Shown here in pieces: positions 37,492 to 47,326 of a DNA stretch of 64,000 bases (position 1 is its first letter; each line of letters begins with the position of its first letter). Source of the DNA: Paraburkholderia phytofirmans PsJN (GTDB taxonomy: Bacteria; Pseudomonadota; Gammaproteobacteria; Burkholderiales; Burkholderiaceae); contig NC_010681.1 in NCBI RefSeq assembly GCF_000020125.1, forward strand, positions 2,790,001 through 2,854,000. The letters run 5' to 3'. The translations under genes and the position numbers were made by a program. The notes beneath the pieces are model-generated. The model saw only the letters and a list, made by a program, of their open reading frames with translations. It had not been told where the DNA came from and made no database searches.

Positions 37492-38403
37492 ATGGACTGC
37501 GCCGCCCTGCCGATCCTTGACTGTCACCAACACTTCTACGACGCCCGACGCTTGCATTACCCCGTGTTCGCGACGCGCAGCGAAGGCTTTGAAGCGCTTG
37601 TCGGCGACTACGGCGCGCTCCCCCGCATCTATTTGCCCGAAGACTACGCGCGCGATACGAGCGCATTGAATGTCGTGGGCACAGTCTGGGCGGAATTTAT
37701 TTCGACCGACCCGGTGGACGAAGCACGCTGGGCGCAAAAGCTTGCGAACGCCACAGGACGCCCGGACGGCATCATCGCTCTGGTCGATTTTTCGAGTCCT
37801 GATCTGCCAGCCACGCTGGAAGCGTATGCGTCAGCGCAACGAATCCGTTGCGTTCGCCAACATCTGGGCTGGCATCCGAAGAACCCGCTGCTTCGCTATG
37901 CGCCGAGGCCGGACCTCATGTCGGACCCGGCATGGCGACATGGACTCGCGTCGCTGCGGGGGCGTGGCCTGATCTGCGAACTGGAAATGTTCGCGCCGCA
38001 ACTGCCCGAACTTGCGTCGCTGGCAAGTGCGTTTCCCGACATTCAGTTCGTGCTGCCCGTCATGGGTTGGCCACTCGATCTGACCAGCGATGGCCAGGCA
38101 GCATGGAAACGTGAAATGACCGCCGTGGGCGCGTGTCCCAATGTGGCGGTGAAAATATTCGGACTGGAGTGCATCTTCGGCATTCATTGGACGGTCGCTC
38201 AGGTCCGATCCTGGATACTCGAAACCATTGAAGTCTTTGGCCCCGATCGATGCATGTTCGCCAGTCATATGCCGATCAGCAAGCTAGCCTGCAGCTTCGA
38301 AAAACTGTATAGAGCGTACTTCGACGTGATCGCGAAGTTCACCGTAGCGGAGCAGCGAAGACTCCTGCATGACACGGCGGCGGCGATTTACAAGCTGAGC
38401 TAA
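37492..38403 (+). CDS. Amidohydrolase 2 / TIM-barrel metal-dependent hydrolase
   Basis: 303 residues. The N-terminal metal motif DCHQHFYD supplies H12 and H14; CVRQHLGWHPKN, VLPVMGWP and the late FASHMPISKL follow the amidohydrolase-2 (COG3618-like) pattern of lactonases and decarboxylases. In this family an Asp near the C-terminus is usually expected (SDxP); here the segment reads SHMP, so activity may be altered. ATG 37492 starts the domain; a GTG at 37390 with GGAGGA upstream is a real alternative adding 34 residues. It stands alone after a porin remnant. Confidence 0.8.
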   Translation: MDCAALPILDCHQHFYDARRLHYPVFATRSEGFEALVGDYGALPRIYLPEDYARDTSALNVVGTVWAEFISTDPVDEARWAQKLANATGRPDGIIALVDFSSPDLPATLEAYASAQRIRCVRQHLGWHPKNPLLRYAPRPDLMSDPAWRHGLASLRGRGLICELEMFAPQLPELASLASAFPDIQFVLPVMGWPLDLTSDGQAAWKREMTAVGACPNVAVKIFGLECIFGIHWTVAQVRSWILETIEVFGPDRCMFASHMPISKLACSFEKLYRAYFDVIAKFTVAEQRRLLHDTAAAIYKLS

Positions 38404-38504
38404 ATGTTGGTTTCGGGAGGACCGGAACGTTCATGCTCGCGCGAGCGAGGTTAAAGCGACCCATGTCAGTACAGACCCGCCCAGCTGCAACGCCCCAAAA
38501 AACA

Positions 38505-38535
38505 AAACCCCGCAGAGCCTAGACTCTGCGGGGTT
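38505..38535 (-). terminator. Terminator after tRNA-Ser
   Basis: CCCCGCAGAG and CTCTGCGGGG form a ten-base-pair stem. On the minus strand it is followed by TTTTGTTTTTT and lies 14 bases downstream of tRNA-Ser. Confidence 0.9.
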
Positions 38536-38549
38536 CTCTCTACCACTTC

Positions 38550-38643
38550 TGGCGGAGACGGAGGGATTCGAACCCTCGATCCAGGTTTTGGCCCAGATGC
38601 TCCCTTAGCAGGGGAGTGCCTTCGACCTCTCGGCCACGTCTCC
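38550..38643 (-). tRNA. tRNA-Ser(GCT)
   Basis: 94 bases including CCA, with the long variable arm of a class II tRNA. The acceptor stem is GGAGACG/CGTCTCC, the anticodon loop carries GCT (CCCTGCTAAGGG), and the T loop is GGTTCGAATCC. Confidence 0.97.
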
Positions 38644-38825
38644 CAAACTTTCGGTCGCGCAGGGAGTCAGCGCGACGAAGCCAAGATAATAGCGGGCCGA
38701 ACCGCGAAGGTCAATGTCTGGCGAACAGTTTTTGTGCCAGTTTCGTCATTGGCGACGCAATTTATTCACCTCGGCCACGCAAAACAAACGGGACGCTCTT
38801 GTACGCCCCGTTTATTCAAAACCAC

Positions 38826-40076
38826 TTACGCCTGATCCAGTTCGAATGCCTTATGCAGCGCGCGCACGGCGAGCTCCATATACTTCTCGTCGATCAGCAC
38901 CGAGATCTTGATTTCCGAGGTCGAGATCATCTGAATGTTGATGCCCTCTTCCGACAGCGTGCGGAACATCGTGCTCGCGATACCCACATGCGAGCGCATG
39001 CCGACGCCCACCACCGAGACCTTCGACACCTTCGGATCGCCCAGCACCTGCTCGGCCTGCACATGGCCCTTCACCTGGGTCGTGAGGATGTCCATGGCGC
39101 GCTGATAGTCGCCGCGGCCGACCGTGAACGTGAACGCCGTTTTGCCTTCCACGCTCTGGTTCTGGATGATCATGTCGACGTCGATATTCGCGTCCGCCAC
39201 CGGGCCGAGAATCTGATACGCGATGCCCGGCTTGTCGGGCACACCCATCACGGCGATGCGAGCTTCGTCGCGCTGAAACGCGATGCCCGAGATGACTGCT
39301 TTTTCCATGGTCTCGTCTTCTTCAAAAGTAATCAGGGTGCCCGACTTCATTTCAGCGTCGAGCGGCATCAGCGGATCGGTCAGGCTCGACAACACACGTG
39401 TCTTCACCTGATATTTGCCGGCGAATTCCACCGAGCGGATCTGCAGCACCTTCGAACCCAGGCTTGCCATTTCCAGCATTTCTTCGAACGTCACGCGATC
39501 GAGCCGGCGCGCTTCTTCCACCACGCGCGGGTCGGTCGTGTAGACCCCGTCGACGTCAGTGTAAATCAGGCACTCATCGGCTTTCAACGCGGCCGCGACC
39601 GCGACCGCCGACGTATCCGAACCGCCGCGGCCGAGCGTAGTGATATGGCCGTCGGGATCGATACCCTGGAAGCCTGTGATCACCACCACCTTGCCCGCGT
39701 CGAGATCGCGCAGCACGCGCTCGCCGTCGATCTCGCTAATGCGCGCTTTGGTGAACGCGCTATCCGTTTTGACCGGCACTTGCCAGCCGGCGTAGCTGAC
39801 CGCGTCGACGCCGGCTTCCTGCAGCGCGATGGCGAGCAGGCCCGAGCTGACCTGCTCGCCCGTGGCGGCGATCATGTCGAGTTCGCGCGGGCTCGGCTGA
39901 CCCGTAATTTCTTTCGCGAGGCCGAGCAAGCGGTTGGTTTCGCCGGACATCGCCGACGGCACGACGACCATCTTGTGGCCAGCCTTGTGCCATTTCGCGA
40001 CGCGCTTGGCGACGTTCTTGATGCGCTCGACCGAGCCCATCGAGGTGCCGCCGTATTTGTGTACGATGAGTGCCAT
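38826..40076 (-). CDS. lysC: Aspartate kinase
   Basis: Phosphorylates aspartate, first step to lysine, threonine and methionine. 416 residues: N-terminal MALIVHKYGGTSMGSVERI, the kinase domain with GRGGSDTSAVAVAAAL, then two ACT domains (AVMGVPDKPGIAYQI and VSVVGVGMRSHVGIAS) that normally bind lysine and/or threonine for feedback control. The length fits the class made as alpha plus internal beta subunits, so an internal start is possible. No Shine-Dalgarno precedes the ATG; the upstream sequence instead contains CTCCTCC. It lies upstream of tRNA-Ser and downstream of tilS. Confidence 0.96.
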   Translation of the reverse strand: MALIVHKYGGTSMGSVERIKNVAKRVAKWHKAGHKMVVVPSAMSGETNRLLGLAKEITGQPSPRELDMIAATGEQVSSGLLAIALQEAGVDAVSYAGWQVPVKTDSAFTKARISEIDGERVLRDLDAGKVVVITGFQGIDPDGHITTLGRGGSDTSAVAVAAALKADECLIYTDVDGVYTTDPRVVEEARRLDRVTFEEMLEMASLGSKVLQIRSVEFAGKYQVKTRVLSSLTDPLMPLDAEMKSGTLITFEEDETMEKAVISGIAFQRDEARIAVMGVPDKPGIAYQILGPVADANIDVDMIIQNQSVEGKTAFTFTVGRGDYQRAMDILTTQVKGHVQAEQVLGDPKVSKVSVVGVGMRSHVGIASTMFRTLSEEGINIQMISTSEIKISVLIDEKYMELAVRALHKAFELDQA

Positions 40077-40461
40077 TGTCGTTCTGAACTGGAGGAGAAA
40101 CCGCGCTGGCGCGCTGGAGACGACCGCACAAAAGCACAGAAGCGCAACGTCTTGTGAACGACGGCAGAGTGTGTGGCGGCGTAAATGCAGCACGCGTGCA
40201 GCACGCGCGGATTTGCCCGGGAATGATCGCTGATGGCTTACCGGAAACGACGGATCACGATCGAAAACCGACTAATTCAACAAAAGCGAAGGCGAAATCG
40301 GGTCGGGCAAACAAGTTAACGTACCCGATCGAGCGCAAAAAGACAAGCCGGAAAGGCTATTGGAATGCGCTGAATAGGCGCTGCAAAGGGCTTCTTCGTG
40401 TGAGATTTGCGCCCTATTTCCGGATTCGCCGCACGGACACCCGAGGTGTCCGACCGGCCGG
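40077..40461. other. Intergenic region between tilS and lysC
   Basis: 385 bases with no supported gene and somewhat higher A/T than flanks. CGGACACCCGAGGTGTCCG (40434-40452) is a perfect hairpin 10 bases after the tilS stop, without a T-run; it may stabilise or end the tilS mRNA. The lysC promoter is probably here, but no clear -35/-10 pair was found. Confidence 0.4.
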
Positions 40462-41907
40462 TCAGGCGATCAGCAGATCCTCACGCCAGACGATCCTGAC
40501 ACACGGTTCGGCCTCGTCGATCTGCTCCGGCAACGCCACGCGATTGACGCCAAGCCTTGGCACGAACAGCAGGTCGCCGCCTATGTAAAGCAGCGGAACA
40601 TCGCGCTTCCACGCGGGAACGCCGCGCTCCTGAAACAGGTTTTTCAACGTGCGGCTCGGTGCGCGCGGCGCGTCGCTCGTGCGCATGCGTTCGCCGCCGC
40701 TGCGCGAACGCGCGCTCAACACGGCACGTTGCAAAACGCTCACGGGAATCATTGCGTCGCCCTCGCCAAAGGCGGCGTCGGCGTGGGCCTGGGCGAATAC
40801 GAACGTGCCGCGCCATTGCGGCAAGCGCCAGATCGACTCGCCTTGCCACGCGAGTTCGCTGACTGCGCGCGCGGCGAGCGCGGTTTCATCGGCGGGATCG
40901 CTGCTGTCTCCCGCTTCCCAATAGACCAGGCCGCGATAGCTGCGCAACGCCTGGCCTGCGTGATCGATCCGCAGACCATGGCCCTCTCCCGCCGCGCCGG
41001 TCTCACGCAACTGACGCAGCGCATCGCCGAGACGCGCGCTCGATGCGGCGACGAGACCCAACGTACGCATCCAGTAACGCAGAAGATTGAGCGCGCGGTC
41101 GTCGTCGAATGCTAGCAATGCATCGTGCGAGAGAGCGCGTCCTTCGTCGCGTGACGCTTCTTGCATATCGATGCGCGCCAGCGCGTCGAGCAAACGCTGC
41201 GCCGACGCCGCGTGCGCCGCCGTGCGCGCGAGCGCGTCGCGAAAACCCGGAAAGTGGACGGCCAGCGCCGGCGTCACTTCGTGGCGCAACGCATTGCGCG
41301 CGTAGCGTGTATCGGCGTTCGACTCATCGTCGATCCAGCGTAACGCACGCCCGCTAGCGTATTGTTCGAGCTGCGCGCGCAGCAGATGAAGCAAAGGCCG
41401 CACGCGTGTTGCCAGCGCCCCCGCCGGCAAATACTCCGGCGCCATCGCGGCAAGTCCAGCGAGACCAGCGCCGCGCAGCAATTGCAACAATACAGTCTCA
41501 GCCTGATCGTCCGCGTGTTGCGCGAGCCACAGCGTGGCGACACCACGCGAAGCGCACATGTCGTCCAGCGCGCGATAACGCGCATCGCGAGCGGCGGCTT
41601 CGACGCTCACGCCCGCGTCACGCGACAGCTCGACGCGCTCTGCCGCAAACTCGACGCCACGCTCCCGCGCGAACGCCTCGCAGTGCGCGAGCCACGCATC
41701 GGCATGCGCGCTCAGCCCGTGATGCACGTGCAACGCAATACAACGCGACGCGCCCGCGACACGCACTACGGCATCGAGCAGCACACTCGAATCCACGCCG
41801 CCACTGAAAGCGACCGCGATACGCGCGTTAGCTGAAAGCGTAGATAAAGAAAAGCCGACCGCCTCAAGTACGAGGCGGTCGGCTGGCGTTTCGGCGGAGA
41901 GAGTCAC
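40462..41907 (-). CDS. tilS: tRNA(Ile)-lysidine synthetase
   Basis: Modifies C34 of tRNA-Ile(CAU) to lysidine so that it reads AUA; essential in most bacteria. 481 residues: PP-loop FSGGVDSSVLLD near residues 33-44, LHVHHGLSAHADAWLAHCE, the WLAQHADDQAETVLLQLLRG motif, RWIDDESNADTRYARNALRH, and the C-terminal tRNA-binding domain with TLKNLFQERGVPAWKRDVPLLY. Length is as expected. It lies 47 bases downstream of accA on the same strand. Confidence 0.96.
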   Translation of the reverse strand: MTLSAETPADRLVLEAVGFSLSTLSANARIAVAFSGGVDSSVLLDAVVRVAGASRCIALHVHHGLSAHADAWLAHCEAFARERGVEFAAERVELSRDAGVSVEAAARDARYRALDDMCASRGVATLWLAQHADDQAETVLLQLLRGAGLAGLAAMAPEYLPAGALATRVRPLLHLLRAQLEQYASGRALRWIDDESNADTRYARNALRHEVTPALAVHFPGFRDALARTAAHAASAQRLLDALARIDMQEASRDEGRALSHDALLAFDDDRALNLLRYWMRTLGLVAASSARLGDALRQLRETGAAGEGHGLRIDHAGQALRSYRGLVYWEAGDSSDPADETALAARAVSELAWQGESIWRLPQWRGTFVFAQAHADAAFGEGDAMIPVSVLQRAVLSARSRSGGERMRTSDAPRAPSRTLKNLFQERGVPAWKRDVPLLYIGGDLLFVPRLGVNRVALPEQIDEAEPCVRIVWREDLLIA

Positions 41908-41954
41908 GTCGCTAGCGCGTTAAGCGCTGAAGGCGAAAGAGAACGCGCGCGGGC

Positions 41955-42926
41955 TTAAGCACCCGGCGTCGTTTCCTTGAACTTGCCATACGACATGAGC
42001 CGTTCGAAACGACGCTGACGCAGGTCGTTGATGCTCATGCCCTGGAACTGACGCAGCGAATCGGCGAGCGCGCGGCGCAACATGGCGGCCATGCCCTTCG
42101 GATCGCGATGCGCGCCGCCCAGCGGCTCGTTGACGATCTTGTCGATCAGGCCGAGCGCCTTCAGACGATGCGCCGTCAGACCAAGTGCTTCCGCGGCTTC
42201 CGGCGCTTTCGCGGCGCTCTTCCAGAGAATCGACGCGCAGCCTTCCGGCGAGATCACCGAATAGGTCGAGAATTGCAGCATCAGCACGCTGTCGCCGACC
42301 GCAATGGCCAACGCGCCGCCCGAACCGCCCTCGCCGATGATCGTCGCGATCAGCGGCGTCTTCAGCTCGGCCATCACGTACAGATTGCGGCCGATCGCTT
42401 CCGACTGGCCGCGCTCTTCCGCGCCGATGCCCGGGTACGCGCCCGGCGTGTCGATGAACGTAAAAATCGGCAAGCCGAATTTTTCGGCGAGGCGCATCAG
42501 ACGCTCAGCCTTGCGATAACCCTCCGGACGCGGCATGCCGAAGTTGCGCAGCGCGCGCTCCTTGGTATCGCGGCCCTTCTGATGGCCGATCACCATGCAC
42601 GCCTGGCCGTTAAAACGCGCGAGGCCACCGACGATAGACAGGTCGTCCGCATAGTTGCGGTCGCCATGCAGTTCGTGGAAATCGGTGAACAGCTCGTTCA
42701 CGTAGTCGAACGTGTACGGACGTTGCGGATGACGGGCGATTTGCGAAACCTGCCACGGCGTGAGGTTCGCGTACAGATCTTTGGTGAGCTGTTGACTCTT
42801 CTTGGACAGCCGCTCGATCTCTTCCGAAATATCGACGGCCGAATCGTCCTGCACGAAGCGCAATTCTTCGATCTTCGCTTCGAGTTCAGCGATCGGCTGT
42901 TCGAAATCCAGAAACGTGGTCTTCAT
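41955..42926 (-). CDS. accA: Acetyl-CoA carboxylase carboxyltransferase subunit alpha
   Basis: Half of the carboxyltransferase making malonyl-CoA, with AccD. 323 residues of crotonase fold: [19 protein letters not shown] helical N-terminus, [49 protein letters not shown], and [16 protein letters not shown]. Length matches. The unlinked accD and accB/accC are not in this window. Transcribed with alkA-like and cysS upstream and tilS downstream on the same strand; the gap from alkA is 123 bases. Confidence 0.97.
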   Translation of the reverse strand: MKTTFLDFEQPIAELEAKIEELRFVQDDSAVDISEEIERLSKKSQQLTKDLYANLTPWQVSQIARHPQRPYTFDYVNELFTDFHELHGDRNYADDLSIVGGLARFNGQACMVIGHQKGRDTKERALRNFGMPRPEGYRKAERLMRLAEKFGLPIFTFIDTPGAYPGIGAEERGQSEAIGRNLYVMAELKTPLIATIIGEGGSGGALAIAVGDSVLMLQFSTYSVISPEGCASILWKSAAKAPEAAEALGLTAHRLKALGLIDKIVNEPLGGAHRDPKGMAAMLRRALADSLRQFQGMSINDLRQRRFERLMSYGKFKETTPGA

Positions 42927-43049
42927 TGTTTGTAATCCTTGGACTTACCGGCAGCGCGTATTCTAACCGCGCGCGCCGATGTCAAAACCATCTCGCAACT
43001 ATCAATTCTTAATAATTGATAGCTTTTGGAATGGTCCCGTTTCTTTTTC

Positions 43050-44099
43050 TCAGTAGTCGACCGGCAACGGGTCGAGACTACGCCACATATACCAGGTGGC
43101 GACGGTGCGCCACGGCTCCCAGTTGGCGGCGACTTCGCGCGCTTCGCTGCGTGTGACCGGCTCGCCACTGAAGTAGTTGACGCTGATCGCACGAATCAGG
43201 CCCAAATCGTCGAGCGGCAGGACGTCGGGGCGCGACAGGTTGAAGATCAGGAACATCTCCGCTGTCCAGCGGCCGATGCCGCGAATCTGCGTGAGTTCGG
43301 CGATCACCGCCTCGTCTTCCATCGACGTCCATTTGCCGACGTGCAGCGCGCCCGAAACGAAATGCTGCGCGAGATCGAGCACGTATTCGGCTTTGCGCTT
43401 GGACAGCCCGCACGTGGTCAGCTTTTCGAGACCGAGCTTGATGAACTGCTGCGGCACGAGCTTCGGACACGCGGCCTCGACCTTCGCCCAAACGGCTTGC
43501 GCGGACGCGACCGAAATCTGCTGCCCGACCACCGACCGCGCGAGCGTGACGAACGGATCGCCGCGACTCAGCAGATGCACCGGGCCGAACTTCGGAATCA
43601 GTTTCTTCAGAATGCGATCGCGCTTGACGAGGTCGGCACACGCCTTGTCCCAGTAGGCCGGACGCGTGACTTCAGGCGTGAGGCCAGCGATCTGCACCGG
43701 CACCGCGACTTCGCTCGCGCTCGCCGCTTCGCCGCCCGCGGTTGCCGACGCGCGTGTCTTGCGCACGACTTCGCCTTCGTGCCCCTCGACGGTGATGCGG
43801 GCGAGTTCCTGCACGTCGCCGGGCAGTTCTGCCGGCAACGCGCCATTGCTCTTCGCACGCGGCGCCTTCGCGCGTTTCGCGACAGGCGCATGCGCCGACG
43901 CGCCGTTGAGCGCGCGCTTCGCGGCAGATTTTTTCGCTGCGCCCGCTGCGGTCTTGGCCGCCACCCCGGCGACTTTCGACGATGCTTTCCTTACCGCGCC
44001 GCTGCCCGTGCGAGCCGACGTGCGTGTCGACTTTGCCGCGGCTGACGCGTTTGTTTGAGACGCGGCTCGTTTAGCCGGCGTCTTCGTGGCCGTTGCCAT
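43050..44099 (-). CDS. DNA-3-methyladenine glycosylase II-like (HhH-GPD) with histone-like tail
   Basis: Base-excision repair glycosylase for alkylated purines. 349 residues. The first ~85 are Ala/Lys/Ser/Thr-rich with KSAAKRA and KTAAGAAKK stretches like histone H1/AlgP tails. The HhH-GPD domain (from about residue 145) has VGQQISVASAQAVWAKVEA, the helix-hairpin-helix LTQIRGIGRWTAEMFLIF, and catalytic Asp in VLPLDDLGL. There are no C-terminal Fe-S cysteines, as expected for AlkA. ATG 44099 is the natural start. It lies 47 bases downstream of cysS. Confidence 0.92.
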   Translation of the reverse strand: MATATKTPAKRAASQTNASAAAKSTRTSARTGSGAVRKASSKVAGVAAKTAAGAAKKSAAKRALNGASAHAPVAKRAKAPRAKSNGALPAELPGDVQELARITVEGHEGEVVRKTRASATAGGEAASASEVAVPVQIAGLTPEVTRPAYWDKACADLVKRDRILKKLIPKFGPVHLLSRGDPFVTLARSVVGQQISVASAQAVWAKVEAACPKLVPQQFIKLGLEKLTTCGLSKRKAEYVLDLAQHFVSGALHVGKWTSMEDEAVIAELTQIRGIGRWTAEMFLIFNLSRPDVLPLDDLGLIRAISVNYFSGEPVTRSEAREVAANWEPWRTVATWYMWRSLDPLPVDY

Positions 44100-44146
44100 C
44101 CTGCCTCCTGCCTGGCGAGTCGATCAAAGGGTAAGTCGAGGTGCGC

Positions 44147-45544
44147 TCACACGCGCCGCCACTCGGTCGACCCGCCGGGTTTGTCTTCAAGTGCAACGCC
44201 GGCCTCGAGCAATTCAGCCCGGATCCGGTCTGCTGCCGCATAGTCCTTCGCCTGCTTGGCGGCCACGCGCGCCGCGATCTTCGCTTCGATCGCGGCGGGC
44301 TCGAGCGCGCCCTCAGCTGCAGCCCCCGCTGCCTGCTGCAGGTATGCACGCGGCTCGCGGCCGAGCAGTCCGATCACCGCGCCTAGCGAGCGCAATTGAC
44401 GGGCCAGCGCGGGGTCGCGCGTGCGGTTCACTTCTGTTGCCAACTCGAACAACACCGACACTGCAACCGGCGTGTTGAAGTCGTCGTTCATTGCTGCCTG
44501 AAAACGCTGTGCATGCGCTTCGTTCCAGTCGAGTTCGGCGGCGTCCGGCGTGACGTCTTTCAGCGCGGTGTACAAACGCGCGAGGGCGTTGCGGGCGTCG
44601 TCGATATGCACGTCGCTGTAGTTCAACGGCGAGCGGTAGTGCGCGCGTGCGATAAAGAAACGCACGACCTCGGCATCGTACTGCGCCAATACTTCGCGGA
44701 TCGTAAAGAAGTTGTTCAACGACTTCGACATCTTCTCATTGTCGATCTGTACGTAGCCGTTGTGCATCCAGAAATTGACGAAGGTTTGACCGGTAGCAGC
44801 TTCACTTTGCGCTATTTCGTTTTCGTGGTGCGGAAACTGCAGGTCCTGGCCGCCGCCGTGAATGTCGAAATGTTCGCCGAGCAATGTACAGCCCATTGCG
44901 GAGCATTCGATATGCCAGCCGGGACGGCCGCGCCCATACTTCGAATCCCAGCCTGTATCCGCCGGCTCGTCCGGCTTGGCCTGTTTCCACAGCACGAAGT
45001 CGAGCGGATCCTGCTTCGCGTCGTTCGCCGCGACGCGTTCGCCCGCGCGCAGATCTTCGAGCGACTTGCCCGACAGCTTGCCGTAGTTCGCGAACTTGCG
45101 CACCGCATAGTTCACGTCGCCGTCGCTCGCCTGATAGGCGTAGCCGTTTGCTTCGAGCTGCTCGATCATGCCGAGCATCTGCGGAATGAAATCCGTGGCG
45201 CGCGGTTCGAGGTCGGGCCGCTGGATGCCGAGCGCGTCCGCGTCTTCGTGCAATGCGTCGATGAAGCGATCGGTCAGCGCCTTGATGGTCTCGCCGTTCT
45301 CCACGGCGCGCCGGATGATCTTGTCGTCGATATCCGTGATATTGCGCACGTAGGTCACGTCGTAGCCGAGCGTGCGCAACCAGCGCTGCACGATGTCGAA
45401 CACGACCATCACCCGCGCATGACCGACGTGACAATAGTCGTACACGGTCATCCCGCAGACGTACATCCGCACGACGCCTTCTTGCAGCGGCACGAAAGTT
45501 TGCTTGTCACGCGCGAGCGTGTTGTAGATGCGCAGTGATTCCAT
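44147..45544 (-). CDS. cysS: Cysteinyl-tRNA synthetase
   Basis: Class I synthetase charging tRNA-Cys. 465 residues: [26 protein letters not shown] with the zinc-site Cys and HIGH-type [14 protein letters not shown] and [11 protein letters not shown] supplying further zinc ligands, KMSKS as [15 protein letters not shown], and a helical DALR-type C-terminus. Length matches E. coli CysS. First gene of the minus-strand series cysS, alkA-like, accA, tilS, lysC, and divergent from the TPR gene. Confidence 0.97.
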   Translation of the reverse strand: MESLRIYNTLARDKQTFVPLQEGVVRMYVCGMTVYDYCHVGHARVMVVFDIVQRWLRTLGYDVTYVRNITDIDDKIIRRAVENGETIKALTDRFIDALHEDADALGIQRPDLEPRATDFIPQMLGMIEQLEANGYAYQASDGDVNYAVRKFANYGKLSGKSLEDLRAGERVAANDAKQDPLDFVLWKQAKPDEPADTGWDSKYGRGRPGWHIECSAMGCTLLGEHFDIHGGGQDLQFPHHENEIAQSEAATGQTFVNFWMHNGYVQIDNEKMSKSLNNFFTIREVLAQYDAEVVRFFIARAHYRSPLNYSDVHIDDARNALARLYTALKDVTPDAAELDWNEAHAQRFQAAMNDDFNTPVAVSVLFELATEVNRTRDPALARQLRSLGAVIGLLGREPRAYLQQAAGAAAEGALEPAAIEAKIAARVAAKQAKDYAAADRIRAELLEAGVALEDKPGGSTEWRRV

Positions 45545-45783
45545 AGAGAACGGTGCGTGGGCCGAAAGAAATCCGCAATGTGTTTCATGCGCGGCGCGCC
45601 CCGCCAGTCAAGAACCGGACGGCGGGCGTGTCGCATACAGCAAAACCGGTGCACCTGGTGCGGCGGTCAGGCTGCGATCAAGGCGGAGACGACCACGAGT
45701 GGCGAAAAGACAGTTTGCGGTTCGACGGAACGCGCAGACCTTTTGTTAGAATGGGTCGGAGTATAACATCCAGACCTGAGCCT

Positions 45784-46548
45784 ATGAAACCTTCAAGCGG
45801 CCGCGCGCGCAGCGCTGCGACCCTCGCCGCGACGGCCTTCGGTAGCGCCACGCGGGCCCTCACCTTGCGCGTCACCGTGGCGCTCGCCCTCGCGGCCGTG
45901 CCGGCCGCGGCCGCCTTTGCGCAGAAGACCGCCACGCTGCCACAGGGCCCCGCCGTGCGCGACAACACGCCGGAGATCGACGCGTCGATCGCGCAGAAAA
46001 ACTGGGCGGCCTCGCTGACCCAGCTCGACGCGCGCATCGCCTCGAATCCGCGCGACGCGCAAGCCAAATTCAAGCGCGGCACGGTGCTCGCCCATCTGAA
46101 TCGCGACGACGAAGCCATCGCCGCGTTCACCGAACTCACGCAGACATACCCCGAGTTGCCCGAGCCTTATAACAACCTCGCCGCGCTTTACGCGAAGCAT
46201 GGTCAATATGCCGAAGCGCGCGCCGCGCTCGAAACGGCGACCAAGGTCAACCCGGGCTACGGCCTCGCCTACGAGAATCTCGGCGACCTGTATCTGCGCA
46301 TGGCCAACGAGGCCTATCGCCGCGCGCAGAGCCTCGGCAAGGTGAGCCCTACCACCACGCAGCGTCTCGCGGACATTCAGAAAGTCATCTCGCCGGTCAG
46401 GACCGCGGGCCAGGCGAAACAGGCCGCCAGCGCGGAAGACGACTACACCGCCCGCGCCACCTCGAACATGACGCAAACGCCGAGCTTCCAGTACGGCGGC
46501 GCGAATGGCTCGCTGGCCATGCCGCCCTACATGGCGCCGTCGAAGTAA
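45784..46548 (+). CDS. Secreted tetratricopeptide-repeat protein
   Basis: 254 residues, probably periplasmic: a long signal peptide (~46 residues, cleavage near AAFAQ) is followed by about three TPR units (KFKRGTVLAHLNRDDEAIAAF; LPEPYNNLAALYAKHGQYAEARAAL in part; GLAYENLGDLYLRMANEAYRRA). The C-terminus is Ala/Thr-rich and ends in a Pro/Met-rich tail. TPRs mediate protein contacts; the partner is unknown. The ATG lacks a strong Shine-Dalgarno. It is followed by two cyclophilin genes, which suggests an envelope folding or assembly role as inference. Confidence 0.85.
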   Translation: MKPSSGRARSAATLAATAFGSATRALTLRVTVALALAAVPAAAAFAQKTATLPQGPAVRDNTPEIDASIAQKNWAASLTQLDARIASNPRDAQAKFKRGTVLAHLNRDDEAIAAFTELTQTYPELPEPYNNLAALYAKHGQYAEARAALETATKVNPGYGLAYENLGDLYLRMANEAYRRAQSLGKVSPTTTQRLADIQKVISPVRTAGQAKQAASAEDDYTARATSNMTQTPSFQYGGANGSLAMPPYMAPSK

Positions 46549-46596
46549 AGCCATTACGTCTCGCGCAATACGTTTTTTCCAACCCTGAGGATCTTC

Positions 46597-47178
46597 ATGA
46601 AATGGTTGATGTTGGCGCTCGGCAGCGCCGCCCTGATCGCAAACGCTCCCGCATTTGCCCAGTCCGGTTCGCAAGCCGCGCATCCGTCCGTCCTCTTCAA
46701 GACATCGGAAGGCGACATCCGCGTCGAGTTGTATCCTGAGAAGGCGCCCAAGACGGTCGCCAACTTCCTCGACTATGTGAAGTCCGGCCAGTACAGCGGC
46801 ACGATTTTCCATCGCGTGATTCGTGGCTTCATGATTCAGGGCGGCGGCTACACGCAGAGCTTCGCGGAGAAGCCGACGCGCGCGCCGATTCCGCTCGAAA
46901 GCCGTAACGGTCTGAAGAACATGACGGGCACGCTCGCCATGGCGCGCACCAGCGACCCGAATTCGGCCACCGCGCAATTCTTCATCAACACGGTGGACAA
47001 TGCCGGCCTCGACTATCCGAATCCGGACGGCAACGGCTATGCGGTGTTCGGCAAGGTCACGAGCGGCATGGACGTCGTGAAGAAGATCGAAGGCACGCCC
47101 ACCACCTCGCGCGGCCCGATGGGCGACGTGCCGCAAAAGCCGGTCGTGATCGAGTCGGCCACGGTCGTCGGCAAATAA
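46597..47178 (+). CDS. ppiA: Periplasmic cyclophilin-type peptidyl-prolyl isomerase
   Basis: 193 residues. The signal peptide MKWLMLALGSAALIANAPAFA is followed by a cyclophilin domain: [16 protein letters not shown] with catalytic Arg, [20 protein letters not shown] and YAVFGKVTSGMDVV. It accelerates proline isomerisation of proteins in the periplasm. 48 bases after the TPR gene and 148 before its cytoplasmic relative; the two domains are clearly related by duplication. Confidence 0.95.
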   Translation: MKWLMLALGSAALIANAPAFAQSGSQAAHPSVLFKTSEGDIRVELYPEKAPKTVANFLDYVKSGQYSGTIFHRVIRGFMIQGGGYTQSFAEKPTRAPIPLESRNGLKNMTGTLAMARTSDPNSATAQFFINTVDNAGLDYPNPDGNGYAVFGKVTSGMDVVKKIEGTPTTSRGPMGDVPQKPVVIESATVVGK

Positions 47179-47326
47179 TTGCAGGACCAGCGCGCCGTAG
47201 TCAGGCGCGCGAGAGAAAAAGCGTCAGCGCTCAATCCACGCCCCGGCGCGGCTGAAAGTCAGATCATGACAAATCATGACGACTGGCCGCGCCTTTTATC
47301 CACCCTGTTCATCAAAGGATTCCATC

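Noticed and set aside
36714..38700. A genomic island integrated at tRNA-Ser
   Set aside because: No integrase gene and no copy of the tRNA-Ser 3' end were found on the far side of the region.
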